A stretch of 64,000 nt of DNA from Thermoplasmata archaeon (GCA_021796385.1 JAJYXQ010000043.1:146159-210158), one strand, 5' to 3'; counted from the stretch's first letter, positions 41,353 through 49,533 are shown. Program-made: numbers and translations. Notes: generated from the sequence alone by a model not told the origin.

Positions 41353-41985
41353 CTACTTCTCCTTCTTGTCGGTGGACTTGGCGGCCTTCGCGGCCTCTTG
41401 CAGGCTCTTCTTCATCACACCGGCGGCCATGCCCGTGCGGCCGTTGGAACGGGTTCGCTGGCCCCGGACCTTCTGGCCCCGCTCGTGACGGATTCCTCGG
41501 TAGCACCGGATCATCCGCATCAGATTGACATCATCCCGGATGACGGTATCAAGCTCCGCGGCCACGTAGTGATGGTTCTCTCCCGTGGCCCGGTCCAAAC
41601 GGTGGTTGACAAGCCAGTTCGGGACCTTGCCGTAAAAGCCGAGTAGTAGTTCCTCTAAGTTCTCTGTCTCCGGTTCGCTGTAATCGCCAAGCCGCTTGGT
41701 GGGATCAAGTCCCGAAAGATGGGCGACCGTCTCGGCCACTCGACGACCAACCCCCTTGACGTCTGTGAGGGCCATGAGCATGGGTCGCTTGCCATCGAGG
41801 TCGGTGTTGGCAAAGCGCACGATGTGACGGAAGTTCGGGTTCTCCGGGGCCGGAGCGGCCGCCTTCGCCTCCGGTATCCCACCCTTTCCCTTCTTCTCAC
41901 CGCCCTTCTTCGGCTTCGGTGTGTTCGAAGCGGACGAAGGGGCTGCATCGGCGCCGGCTCCTTCCGCTTCCTTCTTTCCTGGCAC
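41353..41985 (-). CDS. rps13: Ribosomal protein uS13 with N-terminal extension
   Basis: uS13 (210 aa) of the small-subunit head. The core begins near residue 52 (FRHIVRFANTDLDGKRPMLMAL) and includes the VKGVGRRVAETVAHLSGL helix-hairpin-helix and C-terminal RGIRHERGQKVRGQRTRSNG. The first ~50 residues are a low-complexity Ala/Pro/Lys extension and the C terminus is Lys/Ala-rich. GTG start. A TATA-like ACTTAAAAGG lies ~43-50 bp upstream, so this is the first gene of its operon. Confidence 0.96.
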   Translation of the reverse strand: MPGKKEAEGAGADAAPSSASNTPKPKKGGEKKGKGGIPEAKAAAPAPENPNFRHIVRFANTDLDGKRPMLMALTDVKGVGRRVAETVAHLSGLDPTKRLGDYSEPETENLEELLLGFYGKVPNWLVNHRLDRATGENHHYVAAELDTVIRDDVNLMRMIRCYRGIRHERGQKVRGQRTRSNGRTGMAAGVMKKSLQEAAKAAKSTDKKEK

Positions 41986-42397
41986 TACGATTCCTCCGTT
42001 AGAGCGAAGGTCCGAATATCTACTTCCTTTTAAGTTTACCCATGTCCGACCGGGCTACGCGGGTTCCTCAGAGAGGGTTGAATCAGAAGACCTAACGTGG
42101 TTCACTTCGACGGAGACGTCAGCCGTGCGAACTTCCGCCCGCCCTTACGGAACTCTTTTGCACGACAACAGAATAGACTCTCGCCGGTGGCACCACGGGC
42201 CTTCAGGAGACCCAGATGAAAGGTTGGCTTGACAGACCGAGAACTGATCTTCTTCGCGTATGGTTTCCCACCGGGAAGTCGTAAGTGGAGCCCCGGGAGC
42301 CGGGCCGTTGCTGTTATCTGTCTGTGGGTCTCCCTCCCCCGCAAGGTTCCTTTAAGGCACAGACGCGTACCCTCGGCGTGCCCCGGGAACCAAAAAG
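41986..42397. other. Divergent intergenic region S13 / zinc-finger gene
   Basis: About 410 bp. It holds a minus-strand TATA-like box for the S13 operon (42027-42036) and a plus-strand CCTTTAAGG (42349-42357) for the small zinc-ribbon gene. A long antisense open frame across 42102-42548 has no conserved motif and overlaps the real gene; it was dismissed. No RNA gene could be folded with confidence. Confidence 0.5.
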
Positions 42398-42628
42398 ATG
42401 AGCGAACAACCTCCCACGAAGGACAAGAAATCCCCCCCGAACACCCCGGCGACGAAGTGCGCGGACTGCGGCAAGCGATTTTCCCCCGACGACACCCGAT
42501 GGGACGTTCATTTGGAGGGAACGACCTACAAGACGATCTGTACAACATGCTTTGAAAAGAACGACCCGGGTTGGTCCAACAAGGACGAGGGCGTCAAGAT
42601 AAAGGCGTCAAAAAAACACCGAAAGTGA
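42398..42628 (+). CDS. Small zinc-ribbon protein
   Basis: A 76-residue protein with a Cys4 zinc-ribbon: CADCGKRF and CTTCFEK, separated by ~25 residues containing TRWDVHLEGTTYKTI. Flanking regions are Lys/Pro-rich and would be disordered, fitting a nucleic-acid- or ribosome-associated protein. It has its own TATA box ~40 bp upstream. No specific family is recognised. It is divergent from the S13 operon. Confidence 0.7.
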   Translation: MSEQPPTKDKKSPPNTPATKCADCGKRFSPDDTRWDVHLEGTTYKTICTTCFEKNDPGWSNKDEGVKIKASKKHRK

Positions 42629-42790
42629 ACTGCGCTAGCTAAGACAGAGTCCCCATCCCGTTCCTGAACCGAGCTGCTCTGAAACCCGTTCCATCCGGCG
42701 TTCGACAGCGGGCGACGGAGGTTTCTCGCCGTAAAATCAGGGTGAGTTCACCCCCCCTTTGGTTATGCTGCGCTTCCCCCGGGCCGGTCC

Positions 42791-42952
42791 CTACCCCTGG
42801 AGAGGCTTCCCCGCCTGGTCCATTCCGCTCCACCCCCGTTGTAAAGACTCAACCTTCACTCCCAACGCCTCCAAGATACGCCGCTGCCCCTCGTTGGGCT
42901 CCGTGACCTGGTTCAACCGCACCTCGGTCCCCGCGATCACCTGCTCGTTCAC
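42791..42952 (-). CDS. Small hypothetical ORF coupled to a winged-helix ORF
   Basis: A 53-codon frame (starts VNEQVIAGTEVRLNQ, then TEPNEGQRRILEALGV) whose GTG start overlaps the stop of the upstream winged-helix-like ORF as GTGA. The sequence looks protein-like, but no family is certain. It might be the frameshifted tail of the upstream protein. It lies in a region with several broken frames. Confidence 0.35.
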   Translation of the reverse strand: MNEQVIAGTEVRLNQVTEPNEGQRRILEALGVKVESLQRGWSGMDQAGKPLQG

Positions 42953-43194
42953 CCCGATCGACCCCCATGACCTCGAAGGCCCTTCGTTTCAATGGCATCG
43001 ATACGGACTACGCTTTCAGGAGGTTCCGGGACAGCGGCCGCGAGATAGTATTTACCATCCCGACCCTTTACAATCTCTCCATCTCGAACGGCGCAGGAGA
43101 GATTCCGTGCGGCCGTGGCTCTGGAAACACCGAGAAGATTCTCTACCATCCGAATTAACTCGGAAAATGCAAGCGCCTTAGACTCCAAAGGCAA
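42949..43194 (-). CDS. Small winged-helix-like protein or remnant
   Basis: An 81-codon frame with an in-frame stop three codons upstream of its TTG. Residues ~10-55 look like a winged helix: SELIRMVENLLGVSRATAARN, then SCAVRDGEIVKGRDGKYYLA (recognition helix followed by a wing). An ATG at residue 16 is an alternative start, which would cut the first helix, so this may be the 3' part of a degraded regulator. The stop overlaps the next frame (GTGA). Confidence 0.45.
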   Translation of the reverse strand: MPLESKALAFSELIRMVENLLGVSRATAARNLSCAVRDGEIVKGRDGKYYLAAAVPEPPESVVRIDAIETKGLRGHGGRSG

Positions 43195-43238
43195 ACGTTT
43201 CTAGAAGGCTGCAGTGGCCAGAGTATCGTGTTCTCCGC

Positions 43239-43416
43239 TCATGGTCCCATTTCGTCCGGCCACACTCTCACATCGGGAGCCAAGTGTCCTTGCACCATTT
43301 GCATTTCGAGCTCTCTTATGTCGATAAACACCTCAACTTGCTTATGGGGTTTGTTACGCGGGTCTTCATTCTTTCGGATTATTGTCGGTCGTCCGCGGAA
43401 TGAACTTGACCAACAT
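43239..43416 (-). pseudogene. Frameshifted small ORF
   Basis: An ATG frame (MLVKFIPRTTDNNPKE) stops at 43366-43368, but the +1 frame continues with protein-like sequence (EDPRNKPHKQVEVFIDIRE, then LEMQMVQGHLAPDVRVWPDE). Joining the two would give ~60 residues. This suggests a frameshifted, decayed gene; a sequencing error is the alternative. The family is unknown. It lies beside the VapBC pair in a variable segment. Confidence 0.4.
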
Positions 43417-43592
43417 TCCCTTCTTTCAGGAGGAAGGCCTTCCGAAACGTAGGGAACAGGCAGTGTAGGACGGGGACCCCCAAGTGACGGGATGAAACCT
43501 CGTCATTGGAAGTAACGTACAAGGTCCGACTCCAAGGAGGTAAAATTCGGAAGACTTGAAATACATCACTACATTACATTGATACAGAGACC

Positions 43593-43835
43593 ATGAGTGC
43601 AAAGACCATCGCACTCGACATGGATGCCTACCTGAGCCTACGCCAGCACCGACGACCGGGAGAGACCTTCAGTGAGACGATCAAACGCCTGACCGGCCGA
43701 AAAAGATCTCTCTTAGATTTTGCGGGGATCTGGAAGGACATGCCGAAGGAGGATCTCGCCAAAGTCCAGTCCTTCCTTGCGGATGGTCGTCGACGGGATA
43801 GAATGCGCATGTCCCGAGTCCTTGAAGGGGCCTGA
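43593..43835 (+). CDS. vapB: VapB-type antitoxin
   Basis: An 80-residue protein of the archaeal VapB antitoxin type. It has an N-terminal strand KTIALDMDAYLSLRQHRRPGE, a TFSETIKRLTGRKRSL helix and a C-terminal toxin-neutralising helical tail. It is followed after 5 bp by a PIN-domain toxin. A TATA-like GAAATACA lies 28-35 bp upstream of the ATG, fitting a leaderless operon message. As in other TA pairs, it is expected to repress its own promoter. Confidence 0.82.
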   Translation: MSAKTIALDMDAYLSLRQHRRPGETFSETIKRLTGRKRSLLDFAGIWKDMPKEDLAKVQSFLADGRRRDRMRMSRVLEGA

Positions 43836-43840
43836 TCGCT

Positions 43841-44227
43841 GTGCGCTGCTTCGACACTTCCTTCCTCATCGATTTCGTCAGGGGTGAAGGGGCGGCCGTA
43901 CGGAAGGTGAGGGAATTCACTGATGAGGGAGAAAGGATGGCCGCTCCCGCCGTTGCTGTTGCCGAACTTTTGGTGGGGGCCCACTATCGGGGGGGGCGAG
44001 AACTTTCAAGGACCCTGGAACTCCTGGAAATCCTCGAGGTTCTTCCCTTCGACTCCTCGGTGGCGGAAGAGGCAGGCCGGATGGGGGCGGAATCTTTGCG
44101 GAGGGGATCACCCCTTTTGGGAGTGGATCTCCTGATCGCGGCCAGCGCCCGTTTCCACCGAGGGATCCTGATCAGCCGCGACACCATCTTCTCCGGCGTT
44201 CCTGGCTTGGCTATCGAGAACTACTGA
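43841..44227 (+). CDS. vapC: VapC-type PIN-domain toxin
   Basis: A 128-residue PIN-domain ribonuclease. Catalytic acidic residues are visible in order: D in CFDTSFLIDFV (residue 5), E in VAVAELLVGA, D in GVDLLIAASA and D in LISRDTIF. GTG start. VapC toxins cut RNA such as initiator tRNA or rRNA; the target here is unknown. All key residues are present, so the toxin should be active and need the VapB upstream. Confidence 0.88.
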   Translation: MRCFDTSFLIDFVRGEGAAVRKVREFTDEGERMAAPAVAVAELLVGAHYRGGRELSRTLELLEILEVLPFDSSVAEEAGRMGAESLRRGSPLLGVDLLIAASARFHRGILISRDTIFSGVPGLAIENY

Positions 44228-44473
44228 CCTCTTCCCGGCGTTTGCGGGCGGTCAATGCAAATTTAGCATGAAGGCACATCTACCCGCCCTTTGCGAATCT
44301 CGCACATGCGGGTTTGCAGTAACCGTCAACGGTGAAGGTGATGGCGCTTGATCGATGGCATAGCGGTACGACCCAGGGTTCGAAACTTGCGCCCAAGCAC
44401 GGGTGTTCTCCGCTTCTCTAGTGTGTAACCTCACGGTTCGAAGAAGCTGTGTTGCACGGACCCGGAACCCATT

Positions 44474-45940
44474 TCAGGCGATGTTCACGCTGACGAGCTT
44501 GACCTCGGACATCGCTTCGATCGCCCGGTCCACGCCTTCCCGACCGATGCCGCTCGCCCGTACGCCCCCAAAGGGGAGGGCATCCCAGCGTAGCGTGGTG
44601 GGGTCGTTGATGTGCACCCCACCGACCTGCAGGTCCCGCGCCATGCGCAAGGCTCTCGCGAGGTCCTGGGTGTAGACGGCGGCCTGGAGCCCATATCGGG
44701 TCGAATTGGCCCGCTCGAGCGCCTCGGCCTCATCCGAGAACGTGAGGACGGGCACCACGGGGCCGAACGGCTCCTCCTGGACCACCCGGGCATCGTCCGG
44801 AACCTCCGTAAGGACCGTGGGCGCGAAAAAATTCGGACCGACCTCGACCCGGGTCCGGCTCCCGCCCGTGCGTACCTTGGCTCCCTTCTCTAGGGCATCG
44901 TTGACCATGGCGGCTACCCGCTCCACGGCGGCGGTCTCGATAAGAGGACCCACATCGGTGGTCTCCTCTGTCGGGTCCCCGACCCGGAGTCCCTGCACGC
45001 GGGCAACGAACTGGTCGAGGAACTCTGAGGCTACGGCGGCATGCACGAGGATGCGCTTGGTGGCCGTGCATACTTGACCCGAATATCCGAACGCGCCGCG
45101 TACGGCGGCTTCCACGGCGGAACCGAGAGGCGCGTCCTCGAAGATGACCAAGGCGTCCATCCCCCCCATCTCGAGGAGGACCTTCTTCCCACCAGCCCCG
45201 GCCCGTTCGGCCACCTTGCGACCGGTCTCCACCGATCCGGTCAGGGTCACCATCCGAACGGCAGGATGCGAAGCGAGCGACATGCCGACCTCGGAGCCGC
45301 TCCCCAGGACCACGTTGAAGGCACCAGCGGGAAGACCGCTCTCGAGTGCGATGTCACCGAGGGCAAGACCGATCGCCGAACCTAGGCTCGCCGGTTTGGC
45401 GACGACCGTGTTCCCGGCGGCCAAGGCGGGGGCGACCTTGTGGGCGAGCAGGTTGAGCGGGAAATTGAACGGGGATATCGCCACGATGACCCCCAGCGGC
45501 TCCCGGACCGAAAAGAGCATCCGGTGCTCGTTGCCCGGGGGCAGTGGATACGCGTCCGCGGGATACGTCTCCCCGAGCGGCCTTCGGAGCGCTTCCGCTG
45601 CGAAGGTGAACACGGATGCAGCCCGTTCCACCTCGATCCGGGCATCCCGAATGGGTTTTCCGACATCAACGGCGATGCGGCGGGACAGGGTATCCTTGGC
45701 CGAAAGCAACTTCTCGGAGATCGACAATAGGACCTTCGCCCGTTCGTGTGCGGGCGTCCCCCGCCACAGGGCCCCGGCGGTCCGAGCCCCCTTCACGGCG
45801 AGGTTTGCCTCGACGGGGCCTCCGCGGCTTATCTCCTGGTCGACCACTCCTGTGAGCGGGCGGGCGATGGGCAAGGTCTTCCCCGTCTCCGATGGACGGT
45901 GAACACCATCGATCAGGTGCGGGAGGACCTCAGGAGGCAT
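44474..45940 (-). CDS. Aldehyde dehydrogenase (NAD(P)+-dependent)
   Basis: A 488-residue ALDH-superfamily enzyme. Landmarks are the cofactor-site ISPFNFPLNLLAHKVAPALAAG and VAKPAS, the Rossmann TLTGSVETGRKVAERAG, catalytic Glu in VLLEMGGMD, the nucleophile Cys in YSGQVCTATKR, and EEPFGPVVPV. It resembles archaeal lactaldehyde / succinate-semialdehyde / non-phosphorylating glyceraldehyde-3-phosphate dehydrogenases; the substrate cannot be fixed. Position at the edge of the VapBC island has no obvious functional meaning. Confidence 0.88.
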   Translation of the reverse strand: MPPEVLPHLIDGVHRPSETGKTLPIARPLTGVVDQEISRGGPVEANLAVKGARTAGALWRGTPAHERAKVLLSISEKLLSAKDTLSRRIAVDVGKPIRDARIEVERAASVFTFAAEALRRPLGETYPADAYPLPPGNEHRMLFSVREPLGVIVAISPFNFPLNLLAHKVAPALAAGNTVVAKPASLGSAIGLALGDIALESGLPAGAFNVVLGSGSEVGMSLASHPAVRMVTLTGSVETGRKVAERAGAGGKKVLLEMGGMDALVIFEDAPLGSAVEAAVRGAFGYSGQVCTATKRILVHAAVASEFLDQFVARVQGLRVGDPTEETTDVGPLIETAAVERVAAMVNDALEKGAKVRTGGSRTRVEVGPNFFAPTVLTEVPDDARVVQEEPFGPVVPVLTFSDEAEALERANSTRYGLQAAVYTQDLARALRMARDLQVGGVHINDPTTLRWDALPFGGVRASGIGREGVDRAIEAMSEVKLVSVNIA

Positions 45941-45965
45941 GGGAAGGGTTTCCGGATGGCGGATG

Positions 45966-46088
45966 CGGGCCCGCCGGGAGTTTCGGGTCCTTATCGCTCC
46001 TCATGGATGGGTTTCGAGCGACGGACCTTTCGAACCCGGGTTCAAGGCTCCGGAGGCCTTTGTGATGTCCAAGCTATACTACGGGCCC
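45966..46088 (-). tRNA. tRNA-Arg (CCG) with a T-loop intron
   Basis: Acceptor stem GGGCCCG/CGGGCCC (7 bp), anticodon stem AAGGC/GCCTT with loop CTCCGGA (anticodon CCG), and T-stem CCGGG/CCCGG are all perfect. The D-stem is imperfect. Discriminator G; no CCA encoded. The T-loop is split after TTCGAA by 49 nt (45980-46028). The insert makes a textbook bulge-helix-bulge: outer helix is the T-stem, central helix TTCG/CGAA, bulges AAA and ACT, inner helix GGTCC/GGACC, then TCGCTC/GAGCGA. Cutting each bulge between its second and third nt restores the loop TTCGAAT and a 74-nt tRNA. It lies 17 nt after S27ae, probably co-transcribed. Confidence 0.92.
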
Positions 46089-46105
46089 ACACGTCAGCGT
46101 GATGC

Positions 46106-46267
46106 TCACTTGCCTTTCTTGCTTTCGGTGTAGCCACACCGGCCGCAGGACAGGCGGGAGCCGTGATCGGCGAGGAATGTCCCTGGACCACACGTGGGGC
46201 AAGCTTTGTGAGTTCGCTTGAGCGTTCCACCCTTCACATCGTAGAGACCGACCCTTGCCTTGGCCAT
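46106..46267 (-). CDS. rps27ae: Ribosomal protein eS31 (S27ae)
   Basis: A 53-residue zinc-binding protein of the small subunit. The Cys4 site is CPTCGPGTF and [25 protein letters not shown] and [12 protein letters not shown] are conserved. As in other archaea it lacks the ubiquitin fused to the eukaryotic form. It follows S24e by 6 bp in the rpoE'-spt4-DPCK-S24e-S27ae cluster, and tRNA-Arg follows it. Confidence 0.95.
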   Translation of the reverse strand: MAKARVGLYDVKGGTLKRTHKACPTCGPGTFLADHGSRLSCGRCGYTESKKGK

Positions 46268-46273
46268 GATCGT

Positions 46274-46609
46274 CTAAGCCTCCTTCTTCTCGGCGGAAGC
46301 GTTCTCGGCCGGCTTGGCACCCTTCTTCTGAGCGAGCCCATTCCGGACCAGGATGTGGTGACGCACCGTGGCCTTGGCCCCCGAATCCGAATCGTAGGCA
46401 TGAATGACGCCGCGGCTCAACGGGACCCCATACTGCGCCTCCATGTGCTCGATCACGACCCGGTCGGCCGGGACCGATATGGCCTTGGCAAACTCCTTGC
46501 GGACCTCTGACCGCTTCGGGGAGCTTTCCCGGGCATGTGCGATCTCGACGCGGTACTCCTTGCGCGAGAGGAGAGCGTTGGCCCGCTCCTCCGTGATCTT
46601 GATCTCCAT
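46274..46609 (-). CDS. rps24e: Ribosomal protein eS24 (S24e)
   Basis: A 111-residue small-subunit protein. Conserved features are EIKITEERANALLSRKEYRVE, KRSEVRKEFAKAISVPADRVV and the SRGVIHAYDSDSGAK strand-turn. The C-terminal ~18 residues are Ala/Glu/Lys-rich. The ATG (MEIKITEERAN) is the family start. It begins 2 nt before the stop codon region of the dephospho-CoA kinase gene. Confidence 0.95.
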   Translation of the reverse strand: MEIKITEERANALLSRKEYRVEIAHARESSPKRSEVRKEFAKAISVPADRVVIEHMEAQYGVPLSRGVIHAYDSDSGAKATVRHHILVRNGLAQKKGAKPAENASAEKKEA

Positions 46610-46610
46610 C

Positions 46611-47141
46611 TCAGGCCACCTGCATCTGGGCCATGATCTCCTTCGCAAATCGCTTTGTGTCTTCACTCACCTTGATCATGCAAACCCCTCTACGAGGTTG
46701 CCCATATATAACTAACGTCCCCAGGGGCATCTCCCCGAGCAGCGAAAGGACGGCCAGGTCCTCCTCCCCATCGACCACGATGAGGCCTCCACCGGCGCGG
46801 ACCCGTTCGTGGATCGCCTCTTGGAGGGCCTCGCTCAGAACTCCCGGCGGGCTCTTGGCATGGGAGGTTCGACCCGCATAGGCGGCCTCCAGCTCCTGGG
46901 ACGGCATGCTCCGGACGCGCTCCGTGTGGCCGTCGATTATGGCGAGAAAAGGAAGCGTTCCGGCCGAGACCGAATCCCTTGTGACCATGTCCCCGCAAGC
47001 GGCGAAGGTCTTCACTCCGGCGAGTTCCTTTTGAAGTTCTGGAGTGGAGAGGACCGGGCCGAGCGGGTTCGCAAGCTTCTCACGGAGCCGATCCGGTAGG
47101 CGCAGGCTCCGATAGTGATATTCACTTGACCCGGAGGGCAT
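46611..47141 (-). CDS. GTP-dependent dephospho-CoA kinase (DUF359)
   Basis: A 176-residue archaeal GTP-dependent dephospho-CoA kinase (PF04019), catalysing the last step of CoA synthesis. Family motifs are PLGPVLSTPELQKEL, FAACGDMVTRDSV, AIIDGHTERVR, and the VVDGEEDLAVLSLLGEMPLGTLVIYGQPRRG block with the catalytic acidic residues. The ATG lies inside the 3' end of spt4 (20-bp overlap). Its presence beside spt4 and S24e is the usual euryarchaeal arrangement. Confidence 0.93.
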   Translation of the reverse strand: MPSGSSEYHYRSLRLPDRLREKLANPLGPVLSTPELQKELAGVKTFAACGDMVTRDSVSAGTLPFLAIIDGHTERVRSMPSQELEAAYAGRTSHAKSPPGVLSEALQEAIHERVRAGGGLIVVDGEEDLAVLSLLGEMPLGTLVIYGQPRRGVCMIKVSEDTKRFAKEIMAQMQVA

Positions 47142-47307
47142 AGCGTCCGGGGGCCTTGATCCCGAGCTTCTGGGATATCTGGGACTTTTCCACGTCGAGG
47201 ACGACCACATACCCTTGCCATTCGCGGCTTGTCTCCCCCCCGCAGTTCGGACACTTGGTGCCCTCACAGACGAGGTGGCATTGACGGCACGCCTTCAGAC
47301 TGATCAT
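47122..47307 (-). CDS. spt4: Transcription elongation factor Spt4
   Basis: A 61-residue Spt4 (RpoE''). The zinc site is CRQCHLVCEG with CPNCGGE, followed by WQGYVVVLDVEKSQIS. It pairs with Spt5 to form the processivity clamp on RNA polymerase. It starts 3 nt after rpoE and overlaps the next gene. Confidence 0.95.
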   Translation of the reverse strand: MISLKACRQCHLVCEGTKCPNCGGETSREWQGYVVVLDVEKSQISQKLGIKAPGRYALRVK

Positions 47308-47310
47308 GAC

Positions 47311-47949
47311 CTACGCCTTCCCCTTGGCGGGCGCAACGTGCGGAGTGGCCGCGGCCGGTGCGGCATGGCCGCTCGACCGAGCTCGGCCTTCGCCCTTCTC
47401 CTTCTTCTTGCGCGCCTCAACGATCCACTCGAGCCGACCCAGACCGGGTTGGCGCATCGTGAGACCGATCCGGCTGTCCCGCGGTGAGATCTCGGAGAGC
47501 GAGAGCGAAACGATACGGACCCGGACCTTGTGGCCGACCTTCAGGTCCTTCTTGGACTCGACACCGATGAGTCGCTGGTTGCGCTCGTCGACGTTCACCC
47601 GCTCATCGAGGACCTGGCTCACGTGGAGCAGTCCGTCGAGTGGGCCGATCCGTACGAAGGCCCCGAACTTGCATATCTCGACGACCTGCCCCTCGATGAC
47701 CTCGTGGAGTTCGGGTCGGAACAGTAGGGCGCGATAGTCCACATCTTGGTATACGCCCCCGTCCCCATGGATGATGCGTCCGTTGCCGACGGGATTGACA
47801 TCCATGACGGTTACCGTAAGACTGGAGCCCCCGACGAACTTTCCCTCGAACTGCTCCCGGGCGAGTTCTTGGATAACGTTCTTCGAATCTGTACCCAACC
47901 GGGAGGGCGGTATCCGCACGACATCGTGACGGTCGTCTATGTAATACAT
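47311..47949 (-). CDS. rpoE: DNA-directed RNA polymerase subunit E' (Rpb7)
   Basis: The RpoE' stalk subunit (212 aa). The N-terminal RNP-like domain has RIPPSRLGTDSKNVIQELAREQFEGK and VYQDVDYRALLFRPELHEVIEGQV. The S1 domain has EICKFGAFVRIGPLDGLLHVSQVL. The C-terminal ~30 residues are an Ala/Lys-rich extension. It forms the stalk with subunit F and binds nascent RNA. It is first in its operon, with a TATA box ~27-35 bp upstream. Confidence 0.95.
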   Translation of the reverse strand: MYYIDDRHDVVRIPPSRLGTDSKNVIQELAREQFEGKFVGGSSLTVTVMDVNPVGNGRIIHGDGGVYQDVDYRALLFRPELHEVIEGQVVEICKFGAFVRIGPLDGLLHVSQVLDERVNVDERNQRLIGVESKKDLKVGHKVRVRIVSLSLSEISPRDSRIGLTMRQPGLGRLEWIVEARKKKEKGEGRARSSGHAAPAAATPHVAPAKGKA

Positions 47950-47975
47950 CGGTTGTCTGGGGGACAGAGCCTAAG

Positions 47976-47984
47976 CTATAAAAG
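47976..47984 (-). promoter_or_regulatory. TATA box of the rpoE-spt4-S24e-S27ae-tRNA-Arg operon
   Basis: Minus-strand CTTTTATAG is a good TATA element with its downstream edge 27 bp before the rpoE ATG, so the operon message is probably leaderless. Confidence 0.6.
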
Positions 47985-48036
47985 CTCAGCTTGGAGCCGA
48001 TGCTTCACCGGGGGGTAGGGGCCACCCGCAGGGCCG

Positions 48037-49533
48037 TTAGTGTGCGGGCGGCGGGGGGTAGTTCCCCGGGTAGCTCGGCTGCTGGGGGCCCACGTAGGGT
48101 TGCGGCTGGGTCGGCATGGGTCCCGCAGGGTTTCCCGCGGCCATCGCCCGGCTCTTTCGGCGCCGGCCCATCCAGAGCACGGCACCCAAGATCACCACGA
48201 CGGCCACGATAACGACTACGAGCACCAGCATGAGCGGGAATCCCGCCGGGCTGGAACTGCTGCCCTGGGCTGCCTGCAGGTTCGAAGCTGCGGCCTGGGT
48301 GGCGGCCTGGGGGGTCTCCGGCTTGGTCTGGGTGGACTTTCCACCCAAGTTACCGCCGTTCGATCCCACCACACCAAGGTGGGCACCACCGAACTGGTAG
48401 TAGAACTCATCCGAGCCCGCCGCCCCAAGCGCCGGGTGGTGAGCCCCGCCCATCAGGGAAAGGGGTCCGACGCCGCTGCCTGAGGTGGAGGAGACCAGGG
48501 TGGAAGGCACTAGGACGACACCGTCAGAGAAGCCCCAGTTGCCCGTGGTGGATAGCTGGATGTCCTGAGCCGTCGGGGATTGGCCGTTCACAGTCGTCGG
48601 GAGGTTGATGGTCCCGAGATCCGTGCCCATGAGGCTGACGTACCCGGTGCCGGTCGCACTGAGCGATCCACTGGTAGAGTTCGCGTAGATGCAGCTCTGG
48701 CCCGAGAGATGCCAGGTGGCTGGGCATCCGGCGCTCGTGCCGTTGCCAAGTCCGCCGGCAAAGGCCTCGGGGACCACGACGTACTCGTGGGCATTCGCAC
48801 TGACGGCGCCTGAAGCCGTGTAGTTGCTCACGGAGGTCCATGACTCACCGGTCGTTGGGTTCATCGGGATAAGGCCGAGGGACGGGGCAAAGTTGATCTG
48901 GGCGTTCCCGTTCACATTGGCCCCAAGGGAGCCGTTCGCCGAATAGGAACTGGAAGTGCCTGCGTACGTGCTGGAGGCGGAGGCAGCGAAGTTGGCGTTC
49001 ACATTGGCCGCGATGTAGGTCTGGGCGTTCTCGACGGCCAGTGCCGTAGCCGTGCTGCTGGTGCCGCCGCTCGTGACCGTGACCTGGCCGGAGTTGGTGA
49101 AGTTGATGAAGTCGTTCACAACGTACCAACCGTTTGCGTTGACATTGAAGGAACCGGAGGAAGAGTAGCCGGAAGAGGAGGATCCCTGGTAGTTCGCATT
49201 GACCGATGCAACGATCGTGAGGGCCTCGTAGACTTCGACCATCTCACCGCCCGAGGTGTTGGTCTGGATGTAGATCACTTGGAGGCCGAGCTGAAGGGAC
49301 CCGGATTCGTGGAACGAACTGCTGTACGAGGTATTGTTCCCGTAAAGGCTCCCCAACTGGCTGTCGTTCCAATACCATGCCCCACCATACGCCCAGGCAT
49401 TCCCGGTCGAACCCGCAGGGATCGTTGGGGGTGGAGGGGGAGAGGACGCCGAGGCCAAGGGGACAGCCAGCAACATTCCCGCGATCACGGTCAATACGCC
49501 AAGCGCCTTCCAGTTCAGGGTTCCGTCAGACAT
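48037..49533 (-). CDS. Cell-surface protein with signal peptide and C-terminal anchor
   Basis: A 498-residue surface protein. It has a signal peptide (WKALGVLTVIAGMLLAVPLASA) and a ~390-residue Ser/Thr/Gly/Asn-rich domain with repeated beta-type segments and many N-glycosylation sequons. One Cys pair (GCPATWHLSGQSCIY) may form a disulfide. A membrane helix follows (LVLVVVIVAVVVILGAVLW), then RRRK, and a Pro/Gln-rich cytoplasmic tail ends in PPPP. The start is taken at the ATG nearest a TATA box (CATATACTT, 49558-49566); an ATG four codons upstream and an adjacent GTG are alternatives. Function unknown. Confidence 0.75.
   Translation of the reverse strand: MSDGTLNWKALGVLTVIAGMLLAVPLASASSPPPPPTIPAGSTGNAWAYGGAWYWNDSQLGSLYGNNTSYSSSFHESGSLQLGLQVIYIQTNTSGGEMVEVYEALTIVASVNANYQGSSSSGYSSSGSFNVNANGWYVVNDFINFTNSGQVTVTSGGTSSTATALAVENAQTYIAANVNANFAASASSTYAGTSSSYSANGSLGANVNGNAQINFAPSLGLIPMNPTTGESWTSVSNYTASGAVSANAHEYVVVPEAFAGGLGNGTSAGCPATWHLSGQSCIYANSTSGSLSATGTGYVSLMGTDLGTINLPTTVNGQSPTAQDIQLSTTGNWGFSDGVVLVPSTLVSSTSGSGVGPLSLMGGAHHPALGAAGSDEFYYQFGGAHLGVVGSNGGNLGGKSTQTKPETPQAATQAAASNLQAAQGSSSSPAGFPLMLVLVVVIVAVVVILGAVLWMGRRRKSRAMAAGNPAGPMPTQPQPYVGPQQPSYPGNYPPPPAH

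Noticed and set aside
42102..42548. Minus-strand 148-codon frame opposite the small zinc-ribbon gene
   Set aside because: Overlaps the promoter and 5' half of a better gene and has no conserved pattern.
42791..42952. C-terminal remnant of an IS transposase (RLNQVTEPNEGQRRILEALGV)
   Set aside because: The end resembles some transposase tails, but the sequence upstream is winged-helix-like with no DDE residues, and no terminal inverted repeats were found.
44341..44400. tRNA-like 3' end (GGTTCGAA with GCGCC/GGCGC ends)
   Set aside because: The T-stem does not pair (CAGGG versus CTTGC), no anticodon arm can be drawn, and removing a plausible intron does not help. At most a remnant.
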